From Actinokineospora alba (GTDB lineage: Bacteria; Actinomycetota; Actinomycetes; Mycobacteriales; Pseudonocardiaceae), in the NCBI RefSeq assembly GCF_004362515.1, contig NZ_SNXU01000001.1:3906001-3970000 (forward strand): DNA of 64,000 bases, given 5' to 3'. The notes below the pieces were generated by a model. The model saw nothing but the letters and a program-made list of their open reading frames with translations. It did not search any database and was not told where the DNA came from. The position numbers were made by a program, and so were the translations under genes. This document shows positions 14,994 to 23,571 of this stretch, in pieces. Every line of letters starts with the position of its first letter. Within the stretch, counting starts at the first letter, position 1.

Positions 14994-15854
14994 ATGCGGG
15001 TAGCGACGTGGAACGTCAACTCCGTCAAGCAGCGCGAGCCCCGGCTGTTGCCCTGGCTCGACCAGCGCGCGCCCGATGTGGTCTGCCTCCAGGAAACCAA
15101 GCTCACCGACGAGGCGTTCACCGACCTGCTCGGAGCGAAGCTCGCCGACCGCGGGTACGAGGTGGCGCTCAGCGGTGAGGGGCGGTGGAACGGGGTGGCG
15201 ATCCTGTCGCGGGTCGGGCTCGACGACGTCTCCGTCGGGCTGGCGAACGCGCCGGGGTTCCCGCATCAGGAGGCGCGGGCGGTGGCGGCGACTTGCGGCG
15301 GTGTGCGGGTGCACTCGCTGTACGTACCGAACGGGCGGGTGCCGGGGTCGGACCACTACGAGTACAAACTCGAATGGCTGGCCGCGCTGCGGGCCGTCGT
15401 CGCCGCCGGACCACCCGAGGTGATCGTCTGCGGCGACATGAACATCGCGCCGACCGACGCCGACGTGTTCGACCCCGCCGCCTACGTCGGGCAGACCCAT
15501 GTCACGGCCCCGGAGCGGGCCGCGCTCGCCGACCTGCAGGCGTTGGGCCTCAGCGACGTCGTGCGTGACCGGTGGCCGACCGAGACTGTCTTCACCTATT
15601 GGGACTACCGGGCCGGGATGTTCCACCAGAACCTCGGCATGCGCATCGACCTGGTGCTCGCCGGCGCGCCGGTCGCCTCGCGCGTCGAGGCGGCCTGGGT
15701 CGACCGGCACGCGCGCAAGGGGACCGGGCCCAGCGACCACGCTCCGGTGATCGTGGACCTGGACGAGGCCCCGGACGGCGACATCGGGCCGGTCGTGCCG
15801 CCGCCGTCCGCGGGTCGTCCTCGCCGAACCGTGCGGTTGCCGCAGGCTCGCTAG
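14994..15854 (+). CDS. xth: Exodeoxyribonuclease III family AP endonuclease
   Basis: 286 aa from ATG 14994. EEP fold: MRVATWNVNSVKQREPRLLP, metal-binding Glu in CLQETKL, HSLYVPNGR, catalytic Asp/Asn in GDMNIAPTDADVFD, FTYWDYRAGMF, RIDLVLAG and the final GPSDHAPVI. It repairs abasic sites and 3'-blocked ends. A Pro/Arg-rich tail of about 30 residues follows the domain. A second family member lies at 46897. Its stop abuts that of the convergent gene at 15855 (ctagcta). Confidence 0.92.
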   Translation: MRVATWNVNSVKQREPRLLPWLDQRAPDVVCLQETKLTDEAFTDLLGAKLADRGYEVALSGEGRWNGVAILSRVGLDDVSVGLANAPGFPHQEARAVAATCGGVRVHSLYVPNGRVPGSDHYEYKLEWLAALRAVVAAGPPEVIVCGDMNIAPTDADVFDPAAYVGQTHVTAPERAALADLQALGLSDVVRDRWPTETVFTYWDYRAGMFHQNLGMRIDLVLAGAPVASRVEAAWVDRHARKGTGPSDHAPVIVDLDEAPDGDIGPVVPPPSAGRPRRTVRLPQAR

Positions 15855-16655
15855 CTAGAAGATGTGGAACGTGCGGATCGAGCCCCACGTGCCGCCGTCG
15901 CCGGGGGAGGGGCCGGTGAACGTGCCGCCGAGGACCTGGCCGCCGAGGAACGAGTCCGGGACGCCCACGACGGCGCCGTAGCCGACCATGTGCATCAGGA
16001 CGAGGTGGCCGTCGGTGTCGCCGATGACGGTGTAGATGCCTCCGGTGGACAGGAAGTTGCCGCCGACGTAGGTGCCGATCTGGTTGATGTGGAAGTCGCC
16101 GATCGGGAGCGCGCCCTTGTGCGGGCCGGTGAGGACGGCGGCGAGGAACGGGTACTCCGCGGCGGTGGTCTGCGCCGGTTCGGCCATCTTCGCGTCGGTG
16201 ACCGCGGCGATGGGGCCGCTGTGGCCGTCGGTGGTGGTGAAGGTGCCGGAGAAGCCCTTCGCGCCCGCGTGCCACGACGTGCCGGTGAGCCAGCCGTCGA
16301 ACGCCGAATAGCGGACCTCGGGGGCGAGGAACGGGCGCTGCACGACGGTGAGCTGGACGGAGCCGGTGCGTTCGGTCTCGGGCATGTTGACCCGGGCGGC
16401 GCGGGCCTTGCCGGACAGGACGGTCGTGGTGGTCTTCCACCAGAGCGGGCCGGAGGTGCTCTGGGAGACCACGGTCGTCGGCGTCAGCTCACCGCGCCAG
16501 AAGGGGTTGGTGTCGTGGGCGTCGTCGCCGAAGACGAAGCCGATCGTCAGGTGTTCGGCGTACCGGGCCGCCGTGGGTGCGGCCGCGGCGCTGGGCACGG
16601 TGATGCTCGCGGCCAGCACGACGGAGACGACTGCCGCGCGGAGGAATGCCCGCAT
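15855..16655 (-). CDS. Secreted protein of unknown function
   Basis: 266 aa with a clear Sec signal: MRAFLRAAVVSVVLAASITV followed by PSAAAA as the cleavage region. The mature part is beta-rich with many Gly/Thr and repeated pattern segments (GPLWWKTTTTVLSGKA, FDGWLTGTSWHAGAKGFSGT, GGIYTVIGDTDGHLVLMHMV). No catalytic motif or cysteine pair is recognised. It is a single gene, convergent with exonuclease III; the divergent membrane-protein gene begins about 140 bp upstream. Probably an extracellular beta-sandwich or barrel protein. Confidence 0.75.
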   Translation of the reverse strand: MRAFLRAAVVSVVLAASITVPSAAAAPTAARYAEHLTIGFVFGDDAHDTNPFWRGELTPTTVVSQSTSGPLWWKTTTTVLSGKARAARVNMPETERTGSVQLTVVQRPFLAPEVRYSAFDGWLTGTSWHAGAKGFSGTFTTTDGHSGPIAAVTDAKMAEPAQTTAAEYPFLAAVLTGPHKGALPIGDFHINQIGTYVGGNFLSTGGIYTVIGDTDGHLVLMHMVGYGAVVGVPDSFLGGQVLGGTFTGPSPGDGGTWGSIRTFHIF

Positions 16656-16797
16656 GTGGTGACTCCTCGGGGACGGGGCTCAAGGAGGTCCAGTGTCGTG
16701 GGCAGCGTGGTGCGGAGGCTATGCGCTGGGGGACAAAGGGTGTTGTCACTCGGAACAAGCCGGGAACTCTCCCGGGCGTGGCGGAGTTTCTCTGGTT

Positions 16798-17079
16798 GTG
16801 TGGGTCGGGATGCTCTTCGCGCTGTCGCTGCCGGGCTTGGTGGTGCTGCTGATCGTGCTCGCCGCTGTCGAGCGGTGGTCGCCATGGCGGCGCAAGGATC
16901 TCCCGGCGACGACGGTGGGCTTTGAGGAACTCGACGCGTTCTTCTCCGGCGGCAAACGGCTGGAACTGGAGGACCGCAAGTCCCAGTCCCTGATGCGCGA
17001 CGACGAGGAATCGGGTGCGCCGCCGCATCTGCGCGTGGACTTGGACGGCGGCGCGGTGCGGATGGTCAAGCGGGACTAG
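16798..17079 (+). CDS. Small membrane protein, DUF6191-like
   Basis: About 93 aa from GTG 16798, or 89 from ATG 16810. One N-terminal TM segment (MLFALSLPGLVVLLIVLAAV) is followed by a short cytosolic domain: TTVGFEELDAFFSGGKRLEL, EDRKSQSLMRDDEESGAPP and a final HLRVDLDGGAVRMVK. The GFEELDA..GGKR.ELE pattern fits the actinobacterial DUF6191 family. Function unknown. Its end overlaps the convergent gene by 4 nt. Confidence 0.7.
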   Translation: MWVGMLFALSLPGLVVLLIVLAAVERWSPWRRKDLPATTVGFEELDAFFSGGKRLELEDRKSQSLMRDDEESGAPPHLRVDLDGGAVRMVKRD

Positions 17080-17474
17080 GTCTGCCAGGTCTCGCGGTAG
17101 CGCGCGGCTTTGGCGGCTTCCTCGGCGGCGTGCCGCCTGCGGCGGATGGCCGTGGCATGCCCCGCCGGAAACCCATGCTGCGCGACGCGGGCGTCGACGT
17201 TGTCCTGGGCGAACGCCAGGATGATGCGCAGCGCGACCAGGAAACCGAGCAGCGTCGACCCCAGCGCCAACGGCCACGACCCACCGAAGACCACCAAACC
17301 GGCGAGCAGCGCGCCGAGGATGGGCGCGAGCTGCATGAGCCCCCGCCCGAACGCGCGAACCAGCCAAGTTGGGCAGGTGGCGACGTGCAGCACCCAGTCC
17401 CGGTACCGGTCGGGGAGTCGGCCACCGTAGACGAAGTAGAGCCACCGAAATGGGCCCGGGCGGTTTCCGGCCAT
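17076..17474 (-). CDS. DUF5313-like membrane protein
   Basis: 132 aa from ATG 17474 (an in-frame GTG at 17495 is the alternative). It begins MAGNRPGPFRWLYFVYGGRL then PDRYRDWVLHVATCPTWLVR, the arginine/tryptophan-rich start of the DUF5313 family, with hydrophobic segments LAPILGALLAGLVVFGG and LALGSTLLGFLVALRIIL, and a basic C-terminal helix (AIRRRRHAAEEAAKAARYRE). Function unknown. Confidence 0.7.
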   Translation of the reverse strand: MAGNRPGPFRWLYFVYGGRLPDRYRDWVLHVATCPTWLVRAFGRGLMQLAPILGALLAGLVVFGGSWPLALGSTLLGFLVALRIILAFAQDNVDARVAQHGFPAGHATAIRRRRHAAEEAAKAARYRETWQT

Positions 17475-17496
17475 AGGGGCATCGTAGTTATCCACA

Positions 17497-17930
17497 GGCA
17501 GCCCGCGACCCCTGCCCTCGCGGCCCCCGCGCCGATAGACTGGCCAAGGGCAGCCCCCCAGGGTGGGTGGGGGTTTGCGCTGGTGGGGCGCTTGCTCTCG
17601 AATTGGCCTGCCGTATTGGGTTGGGATGAATCGCCGCTTGATTTCGGCATTCGACGCGCCGATCGGTGATTCCGGGAGCTGTGGTTCGGAACCGCTGCGA
17701 CAGGGGATCTGCTGTCACAAGCGGTCGCCCGAAGCGGGGCGCGACTTGCCCGTGCCGGCGCCGCGTGCACCGCGACCCTGGACGCGGGCTCGGTCAGGTC
17801 GGGCCTCACCTTCGCCAGGCCCAGGTTCATACCGGGACCTGGCGCGCGAAGTCGAGCCCGAGGGCGGGATGGGCGAGTGGGTTGCGCCCGCTCGGCCTTG
17901 AAGTCGTCGTGGAAGCGTGAGAAGCCGGTC
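17497..17930. other. Gene-poor spacer with a possible decayed reading frame
   Basis: There is no convincing intact gene in about 430 bp. On the plus strand one frame reads FALVGRLLSNWPAVLGWDES up to a TGA at 17667-17669 and resumes after it as FGTAATGDLLSQAVARSGAR and DAGSVRSGLTFARPRF, which has protein-like composition. It may be a pseudogene broken by that stop, or chance. A G-rich run (ccccccagggtgggtggggg) lies at 17553-17572. Confidence 0.3.
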
Positions 17931-18614
17931 CTATGGCATGTCGAAGCGCCAGCGGAGGTTGAGGGAGCCGCCCCAGTCGACGGTGCCTCGGGCTTCTTGC
18001 GGTTGCCACTTCAGGTCCAGGTCGCCGTGGATGAAGATGTCGACGTTGCGCAGCGGCCGCACGCCGAATTCGGCCTCGTTGTCCAAGCCCAGTTCGAAGC
18101 CGTGGTCGCGGGACCAGTCGAGGGTCAGGCGGGTCGTCTCGGTCAGGAACCAGTTGCGCCACAACGGGATTTCGCGGTTGAACAGCTGGACGCTCCCGTT
18201 GCCCGCCAGCGGTCCCGCGCCCGATCCCAGGGTGAGCCTGGCGCCGGGGTGGGTGGCGAGGTCGAAGGTGTCGAAGTCCTGCAGCATCCGTTCGATCGTC
18301 GTGTCGTCCCAGTGCAGTGCCAGCTGAACCGGGATGCGCAGGTCGATCGGGCTCGCGGTGGTTGCGGTGGCGGCGCTGGTGTCCTCCAGTGCCTGCCACG
18401 TGGCGTCGTCGACGATGCCGGTGTCGGGGAGGCCTTCGCGTTGTTGGAAGTAGCGGACCGACCCCTCCGTGAGTGGGCCGAACAGGCCGTCGACGGGGCT
18501 CAGTCGCACCGCGCCCGCCGCCGCCTCCGCTTCGAGCTTCGACGCGAGGAGTTGCTGCAGATACTCGACCCAGGCGGTCTCGCCGCTGTCGCGGGCGAGT
18601 TCGGGGTTGCCCAT
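17931..18614 (-). CDS. Peptidoglycan-binding-domain protein
   Basis: 227 aa from ATG 18614. Residues about 14-77 form a PG_binding_1 domain: WVEYLQQLLASKLEAE, then VDGLFGPLTEGSVRYFQQRE and IVDDATWQALE, with the usual D-G-x-F-G and V-x-x-F-Q core. The remainder (LDWSRDHGFELGLDNEAEFG, VDIFIHGDLDLKWQPQ) is beta-rich with alternating hydrophobics, like a barrel or lipid-binding sheet. No signal peptide, so it may act inside or leave by another route. A 60-aa gene lies 9 nt upstream, in the same operon. Confidence 0.75.
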   Translation of the reverse strand: MGNPELARDSGETAWVEYLQQLLASKLEAEAAAGAVRLSPVDGLFGPLTEGSVRYFQQREGLPDTGIVDDATWQALEDTSAATATTASPIDLRIPVQLALHWDDTTIERMLQDFDTFDLATHPGARLTLGSGAGPLAGNGSVQLFNREIPLWRNWFLTETTRLTLDWSRDHGFELGLDNEAEFGVRPLRNVDIFIHGDLDLKWQPQEARGTVDWGGSLNLRWRFDMP

Positions 18615-18623
18615 GGCGCGCTC

Positions 18624-18806
18624 CTAGGCGATCGCGGGGCCCTCGGCGGCCCCATAGACGATGGTCTGGTCGACGCCCTCGACGCTGTCGGGCACGGGTT
18701 CGCCCTCCAGCCAGGCGACCCAGTCGGCGTCCAGGTCGACGGTGCTGCCGGGGGCCACCTCGTGGTCGAACTCGACTCCGGTGATCTCGCTGTCCATGCC
18801 GACCAT
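18624..18806 (-). CDS. Small acidic protein paired with the PG-binding gene
   Basis: 60 aa (start ATG 18806 or the Met three codons later). The sequence is acidic and compact: EITGVEFDHEVAPGSTVDLD, ADWVAWLEGEPVPDSVEGVD. It lies directly upstream of the PG-binding-domain gene and shares its strand and spacing. It resembles the short partner proteins seen before PG-binding-domain genes of unknown function; nothing more can be said. Confidence 0.55.
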   Translation of the reverse strand: MVGMDSEITGVEFDHEVAPGSTVDLDADWVAWLEGEPVPDSVEGVDQTIVYGAAEGPAIA

Positions 18807-18861
18807 GGTGTGTGCGAGCCGCCCGCCGCCGACAGGTCCGCGTGGGCGGACGGAAGGGCAG

Positions 18862-19839
18862 TCAGTCCCGGACGTATCGGGTGACCGAAAGCAGGTCGAG
18901 CGGGTCGAGGGACGCCGGGTCCGGTTCGACGGCGTCGGTGAGGGTCTTGGTGATGAGCTCGGCGTCGAGGGCGGCGCCGATCATGACCAGTCGGGTGCCG
19001 TGCGGCTCGGGCTCGCGTCGTAGGTCGATGTAGCCGCCGACGGTCTGCAGCGCGTACTGCTCGCCGTCGCCGAAGTGGGCGTAGCCCTTCATCCGGTACA
19101 GGCCCGCGGGACGGTCGGCGAGGAAGCGGGCGAAGCGGATCGGGTTCATCGGCTGGTCGGATTCGAACGTGACGCTCTCGTATTCCGCGTGCACATGCGG
19201 TTCGTGTTCGATCAGGTCGTCGAAGGACAGTTGGCGTTCGGCCCAGTCCGGACGGTCCACCGGGTCGAACAACAGGTGCGGGTCGACGCGGCCGTGGTCG
19301 GTCGGGACGACGGGGACCCCCGCCGCCAGCTCGCGCACCAGCGCCAGCACCCGCTCGCCAGCCGCGGCGTCGATGCGGTCCATCTTGTTGAGCAGCAACA
19401 GGTCCGCGTACCGCAGGTGCTTGTCGAGCTGGGGGTGTCGTTCGCGGGTCGACTCGAACTCGGCCGCGTCGACGACCTCGACGAGGCCGCCGTAGGCGAC
19501 GTGCGGGTTGGTGCTGCCGAGAACCAGCTTGACCATCGCGGGCGGTTCGGCCAGGCCGCTGGCCTCGATGACGATCACGTCGACCGGCGCGTCCGGTTTG
19601 GCCAGCCGCGCGAGCATGTCGTCGAGATCGGAGACGTCGACCGCGCAGCACAGGCAGCCGTTGCCGAGGGTGACCATCGAGTCGACCTGGGCGGCGACGG
19701 TCATCGCGTCGATGTTGACGCTGCCGAAGTCGTTGACGATCACACCGATGCGCAGACCGGTTCGGGCCCGCAGAAGGTGGTTGAGCAGGGTGGTCTTCCC
19801 GGATCCGAGAAAGCCCGCGACGACCAGGACCGGGATCAT
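18862..19839 (-). CDS. CobW/COG0523 family GTPase
   Basis: 325 aa from ATG 19839 (GGGCGGG upstream). G1 loop GFLGSGKTTLLNHLL, metal-binding CxCC motif in LGNGCLCCAV, IEASGLAEPP, G4 in LLLNKMDRID, and a C-terminal CobW_C domain with LYRMKGYAHFGDGEQ. These G3E GTPases deliver or insert metal, often zinc, cobalt or iron. No metal-uptake neighbour or clear Zur box was found. The long upstream spacer (19840-20117) carries no other gene. Confidence 0.9.
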   Translation of the reverse strand: MIPVLVVAGFLGSGKTTLLNHLLRARTGLRIGVIVNDFGSVNIDAMTVAAQVDSMVTLGNGCLCCAVDVSDLDDMLARLAKPDAPVDVIVIEASGLAEPPAMVKLVLGSTNPHVAYGGLVEVVDAAEFESTRERHPQLDKHLRYADLLLLNKMDRIDAAAGERVLALVRELAAGVPVVPTDHGRVDPHLLFDPVDRPDWAERQLSFDDLIEHEPHVHAEYESVTFESDQPMNPIRFARFLADRPAGLYRMKGYAHFGDGEQYALQTVGGYIDLRREPEPHGTRLVMIGAALDAELITKTLTDAVEPDPASLDPLDLLSVTRYVRD

Positions 19840-20117
19840 CTGCACCCGCCCAGAATACCGGCCCGCTCGACCAGCGTTTCGACGACACACGGTAAGCGAT
19901 CGGTCGCACACCGACAGTGGGAATCTGGTTCCAGTAAACGCTTTCGTTCGTACAAGTGGACCAACGGCGAAGGAAGCTCGGCGATTGTCCCGCCTGGGCG
20001 CCGTTTTCTCTGTAAGAGTAGGACGGACGTGCGCACAATTGCGCCACAAGGCCGTTGACATAAGCGCGATCCACAGTCCACAGTCGTGCCGTCCCCCTGC
20101 TGACACGAGAGGTACCC

Positions 20118-20255
20118 ATGAAACGCCGTGCCCTGCTGCTGATCGCCGCGCTCGTCGCCGCCGCCGGCCTCGCCATCGCCGCCCCGACCGCTTTCGCGGG
20201 CTCGTTCGACAACACGGTCGACGAGAGGTGCTGCGCCACTCCTAAAGCGGGTTAG
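20118..20255 (+). CDS. 45-aa exported Cys-Cys peptide
   Basis: ATG 20118 with GAGAGGTACCC upstream. MKRRALLLIAALVAAAGLAI is a textbook signal peptide ending PTAFA; the mature peptide would be only about 18 residues, GSFDNTVDERCCATPKAG, with adjacent cysteines. Candidate roles are a signalling peptide, a small secreted factor, or the start of a truncated gene. 20256-20380 shows nothing further until the RBS of the next gene. Confidence 0.5.
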   Translation: MKRRALLLIAALVAAAGLAIAAPTAFAGSFDNTVDERCCATPKAG

Positions 20256-20380
20256 CCCATTCTGGGGAACGCCGGTGCTTTCGCGAATGATTCTTCCGGA
20301 CTGACGATCTAGACAGTCGGTTCCGACCAAATGCGGCTCCCAGCCCGGATACGATCCCGGCGGGCCAGGGAGAGTGTGCG

Positions 20381-22588
20381 ATGACCGTGGGATCAAGCGC
20401 GGCGAGAACCGTTCGCCGTTTTTTCAGCAAGCGTGGACGCGGCCGTGAATCGGCCAGCTTCGGCGCCGCCGCCTTAGGGGTGCTCCTGCTCGCCGGGGCG
20501 GCACTGGGCAACGGGATCTCCCGCACCGCGGTCGAGGTCTCCGACGGGCTGACCTGGCTCGCCGACGAGCAGCGCGGCGAGGTCGTCCAGGTCAATCCCG
20601 CCTCCGGCAGGCCGGAGACCCGACTGCAGGTCTCGGGCGCCGACGCGCAGCTCGACATCACGCAGAAAGACGGGATGCTCGTCGTCCTCGACCGGCGGAC
20701 CGGGCAGATCACCGTGATCGACCTGTCGACGCTGCTCGCCAGCGGTCGCAGGCAGGCCCCGGCGGGCGGGGCGAGCAAGGTGCTCCTCGCCGACGGCAGG
20801 CTCTACATCGTCGACCGGGCGGGCGGGTCGGTGGTCAACGCCGACCCGATCACCCTCGCCGACCTCGGCGCCCCGTGGCTGTCGGGTCAACCGATCGCCG
20901 ACGCCGTCACCGACGAGGAAGGCGTCCTCTGGGTCGTCGACCACGGCGGCAACCTGCGCGCGCTGGACTGGTCCGAGGAGGACAACCGGTTCGTCGAGAA
21001 ATCCAACCGCCCGGTCGCGGGCGCGGGCCCGCGTGCCGCCCTGGTCCCGCACCGCCAGGGCGTCACCGTGCTGGGCCTCGAAGGTGGCGTCGTCCTGCAG
21101 GACGGCACCGGCGCCGACGTGAGCGCCACGACCGCCCGGCAGATCGGCGACGTCCTCGCCGCGCAGACCAGCCCGAGTGGTCTGGTCCCCGCGTCGATCC
21201 CGGAGAACGGCACGGTCGTGCTCGTCTCCGGCGACGAGGTGCTGCGCGTCGACGTCGCGGGCCTGGGCTGCGCGCGGCCCGGCAGGCCCGCGGTGTTCCA
21301 CGACAAGATCTACGTCCCCTGCAAGGGCACCGGCAAGGTCGTCGTGCTCGACCGCTCCGGCGGGCGGGCGGGCGACGACGTGCGCACCGGTGGCTCCGGC
21401 GACCCGCAGCTGGTCTTCGACGACGGCAGGCTGTTCATCAACACCCCGGGCGCCGAGACGGGGGTGATCGTCGACGCCGACGGCAAGACCCGCTCGGTGG
21501 TCATCCGCAGCCCAGAGCTGCAGGTCACCAACCCGGACCGAACGACGCCGCCGACGCCGCCGAGCCCGCCGAAGCCGAACCCGCACGAGCCGACGCGGAC
21601 CCGGCCCAACCAGCCGACGACCACGTCGACGGTCGAGGTCAGCCCACTGCCGCCGACGGACAGCGGGTCACCCGTGCCGACGACGTCGGTCGACCCGCGG
21701 GCCGGTGTGCCGGGCGTGCCGCCGGGTATCACGGTCTCGCTGGTCTCCCGCACGGCCGACGAGATCTCCGTCGCCATCCGCTGGGGTGAGGCGACCGCGG
21801 GCGCGTCCCCGGTGTCCGGGTACGCGGTGGCGGCGACCGGCGCGTTCAGCGGCGGGTCGAAGTCGGCTCAGGTCACCGGGACGTCGACCCAGTTGACTCT
21901 GCCCTGCGCGGGCACGCAGTTCTGCCAGAACGGCAGGCTCGACGTCACGGTGCGCGCGGTCAACCAGACCGGTCAGGGCGCCGCCGGGTCGACGGTGTGG
22001 ACGGTGCCGCCCGGGGCCACGACCAACCCGCCGCAGCCGACCACCACCGTCGCGAACCCGCCGCCGCCGACCACCACGGTCGCGCCGCCCCCGGTGACCA
22101 CGACGACCACGCCGCCGCCACCTCCGCCGCCGCCGCCGTCGCTGCCGACCGCGGGCGCGGTGGTGATCACAGGTGTCTCGGGTACCAGCTACAGCAGGCG
22201 GCTGACGATGGCGCCGCCCGCCGACTGGGCCAACCACAACGGCACCTGCGAGGTCGTGAACAAGACCTACGACTACTCGCAGCCGATCGCGTGCTCGGCC
22301 ACAAGCGCGACGATCACCATCGAAGAGGGGATCAACAGCGTCGTTGTCCGCGCGCACGCCGCGAGCGGTGGCGCGTCGGTCGACTCGGCGAGCCGGTCGA
22401 TCCGGATGATCTCGAGCGAACCCTGCCCGGGCGGGCGGATCTGCCAGCAGCCGAAGGTGGCCAGTGACCAGGGCAGCACCGAGCTCTCCTCCGGGTCGAT
22501 GACCGGGGCGGGCCTGGGCCTGATCGCGACCGCCGTGCTGCTGCGCGTCGGTGTGCGGCGGCGGGAAGACGAGGACGAACAGCGGTGA
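20381..22588 (+). CDS. Surface protein with beta-propeller and fibronectin type III-like domains
   Basis: 735 aa from ATG 20381 (GGGAGAG upstream). An N-terminal TM anchor (residues 27-44) is followed by a propeller-like region of about 330 residues with repeated short blades (GLTWLADEQRGEVVQVNPAS, GRLYIVDRAGGSVVNAD, LWVVDHGGNLRALDWSEED). Then a Pro/Thr-rich linker, an FN3-like domain (SLVSRTADEISVAIRWGEA), a second Pro/Thr linker, an Ig-like domain with four cysteines and a C-terminal TM (GAGLGLIATAVLLRVGV) before a charged tail. It heads the MoxR-DUF58-transglutaminase operon and overlaps the next gene (GTGA). It likely senses or binds at the cell wall. Confidence 0.85.
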   Translation: MTVGSSAARTVRRFFSKRGRGRESASFGAAALGVLLLAGAALGNGISRTAVEVSDGLTWLADEQRGEVVQVNPASGRPETRLQVSGADAQLDITQKDGMLVVLDRRTGQITVIDLSTLLASGRRQAPAGGASKVLLADGRLYIVDRAGGSVVNADPITLADLGAPWLSGQPIADAVTDEEGVLWVVDHGGNLRALDWSEEDNRFVEKSNRPVAGAGPRAALVPHRQGVTVLGLEGGVVLQDGTGADVSATTARQIGDVLAAQTSPSGLVPASIPENGTVVLVSGDEVLRVDVAGLGCARPGRPAVFHDKIYVPCKGTGKVVVLDRSGGRAGDDVRTGGSGDPQLVFDDGRLFINTPGAETGVIVDADGKTRSVVIRSPELQVTNPDRTTPPTPPSPPKPNPHEPTRTRPNQPTTTSTVEVSPLPPTDSGSPVPTTSVDPRAGVPGVPPGITVSLVSRTADEISVAIRWGEATAGASPVSGYAVAATGAFSGGSKSAQVTGTSTQLTLPCAGTQFCQNGRLDVTVRAVNQTGQGAAGSTVWTVPPGATTNPPQPTTTVANPPPPTTTVAPPPVTTTTTPPPPPPPPPSLPTAGAVVITGVSGTSYSRRLTMAPPADWANHNGTCEVVNKTYDYSQPIACSATSATITIEEGINSVVVRAHAASGGASVDSASRSIRMISSEPCPGGRICQQPKVASDQGSTELSSGSMTGAGLGLIATAVLLRVGVRRREDEDEQR

Positions 22589-23571
22589 CGACGATGACCG
22601 GCGCGGCGATCGGTGAGCACGAGATCGCCGCGTTCCAGGCGCTGCACAAACGCGTCGGCGACGCCGTCGAGACCGCGCTGCGCGGCAAGCGCGAGGTGGT
22701 CGACCTGGTGCTGGTGGCCATGTTCGCGGGCGGGCACGTGCTGCTCGAAGACGTTCCCGGCACCGGCAAGACGACGCTGGCGCGTGCGGTCGCCGGCGCC
22801 CTGGGCGGGCTGTCGCGGCGCGTGCAGTTCACCCCGGACCTGTTGCCGTCGGACGTCACCGGCACTTCGGTCTACGACCCGAAGAGCGGACAGGTCGGGT
22901 TCCGGCCGGGCCCGGTGTTCGCGAACGTCGTCCTCGCCGACGAGATCAACCGGGCGGCGGCCAAGACGCAGTCGGCGCTGCTGGAGGTCATGGAGGAGCG
23001 CACGGTCACCGTCGACGGTGTCGCGCACGCCGTGCCGGACCCGTTCCTGGTCGTGGCCACGCAGAACCCGATCGACCTCGACGGCACGTACCGGCTGCCG
23101 GAGGCGCAGCTCGACCGGTTCATGCTGCGCACCTCGATCGGCTACCCGGAACTCGTCCACGAGTTGGACGTGCTGCGCCCGGGCAGCGGCGCGGGCCGGA
23201 TCGGCACGGTGCCCACGGTGACCAACCCGCACCAGGTGGCGGAGTGCGCGCGCAGGCTCGCCACGCTGCACGTCGCCGACCCGATCCTGCGCTATATCAC
23301 CGAGTTGGGCACCGCGACCCGGGCCGACGACCGGCTGCGGCTCGGCGCGAGCACCCGCGGCCTGCGCGCGCTCGTGCGGTGCGTGCAGGTGTACGCGGCC
23401 TCGCACGGCAGGCACTTCGCCGTGCCCAGCGACGTGCAGCGGCTGTGCGGCCCGGTGCTCGCCCACCGGCTGGTGCTCACCCGCGAGGCCCAGCTCGCGG
23501 GCGCGACGACCACCGAGGTGCTGGCCGAGATCACGGCCAGGGTCGAGGTCCCGCGCCCCACACCGCAATGA
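22585..23571 (+). CDS. MoxR-family AAA+ ATPase
   Basis: 328 aa from GTG 22585, overlapping the previous stop. Walker A in EDVPGTGKTTLARAVAGAL, Walker B VVLADEINRAAAKTQSALLE, sensor 1 VVATQNPIDLDGTYRLPEAQ, then LDRFMLR. MoxR ATPases act as chaperones that assemble or activate partner complexes, typically together with DUF58 and transglutaminase-fold proteins exactly as encoded next. Cytoplasmic, at the membrane face. Confidence 0.95.
   Translation: MTTMTGAAIGEHEIAAFQALHKRVGDAVETALRGKREVVDLVLVAMFAGGHVLLEDVPGTGKTTLARAVAGALGGLSRRVQFTPDLLPSDVTGTSVYDPKSGQVGFRPGPVFANVVLADEINRAAAKTQSALLEVMEERTVTVDGVAHAVPDPFLVVATQNPIDLDGTYRLPEAQLDRFMLRTSIGYPELVHELDVLRPGSGAGRIGTVPTVTNPHQVAECARRLATLHVADPILRYITELGTATRADDRLRLGASTRGLRALVRCVQVYAASHGRHFAVPSDVQRLCGPVLAHRLVLTREAQLAGATTTEVLAEITARVEVPRPTPQ

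Noticed and set aside
13289..15121. 610-codon open frame antisense to ptsI
   Set aside because: No domain pattern; explained by the third-position GC bias of the enzyme I gene.
17488..17496. TTATCCACA, a consensus DnaA box
   Set aside because: A single copy at the edge of a small gene, with no cluster of boxes, AT-rich unwinding region or dnaA/dnaN neighbours; not an origin.
17667..17669. TGA read as selenocysteine joining two protein-like pieces
   Set aside because: No SECIS-like hairpin recognised and no selenoprotein family match; a broken or chance frame is more likely.
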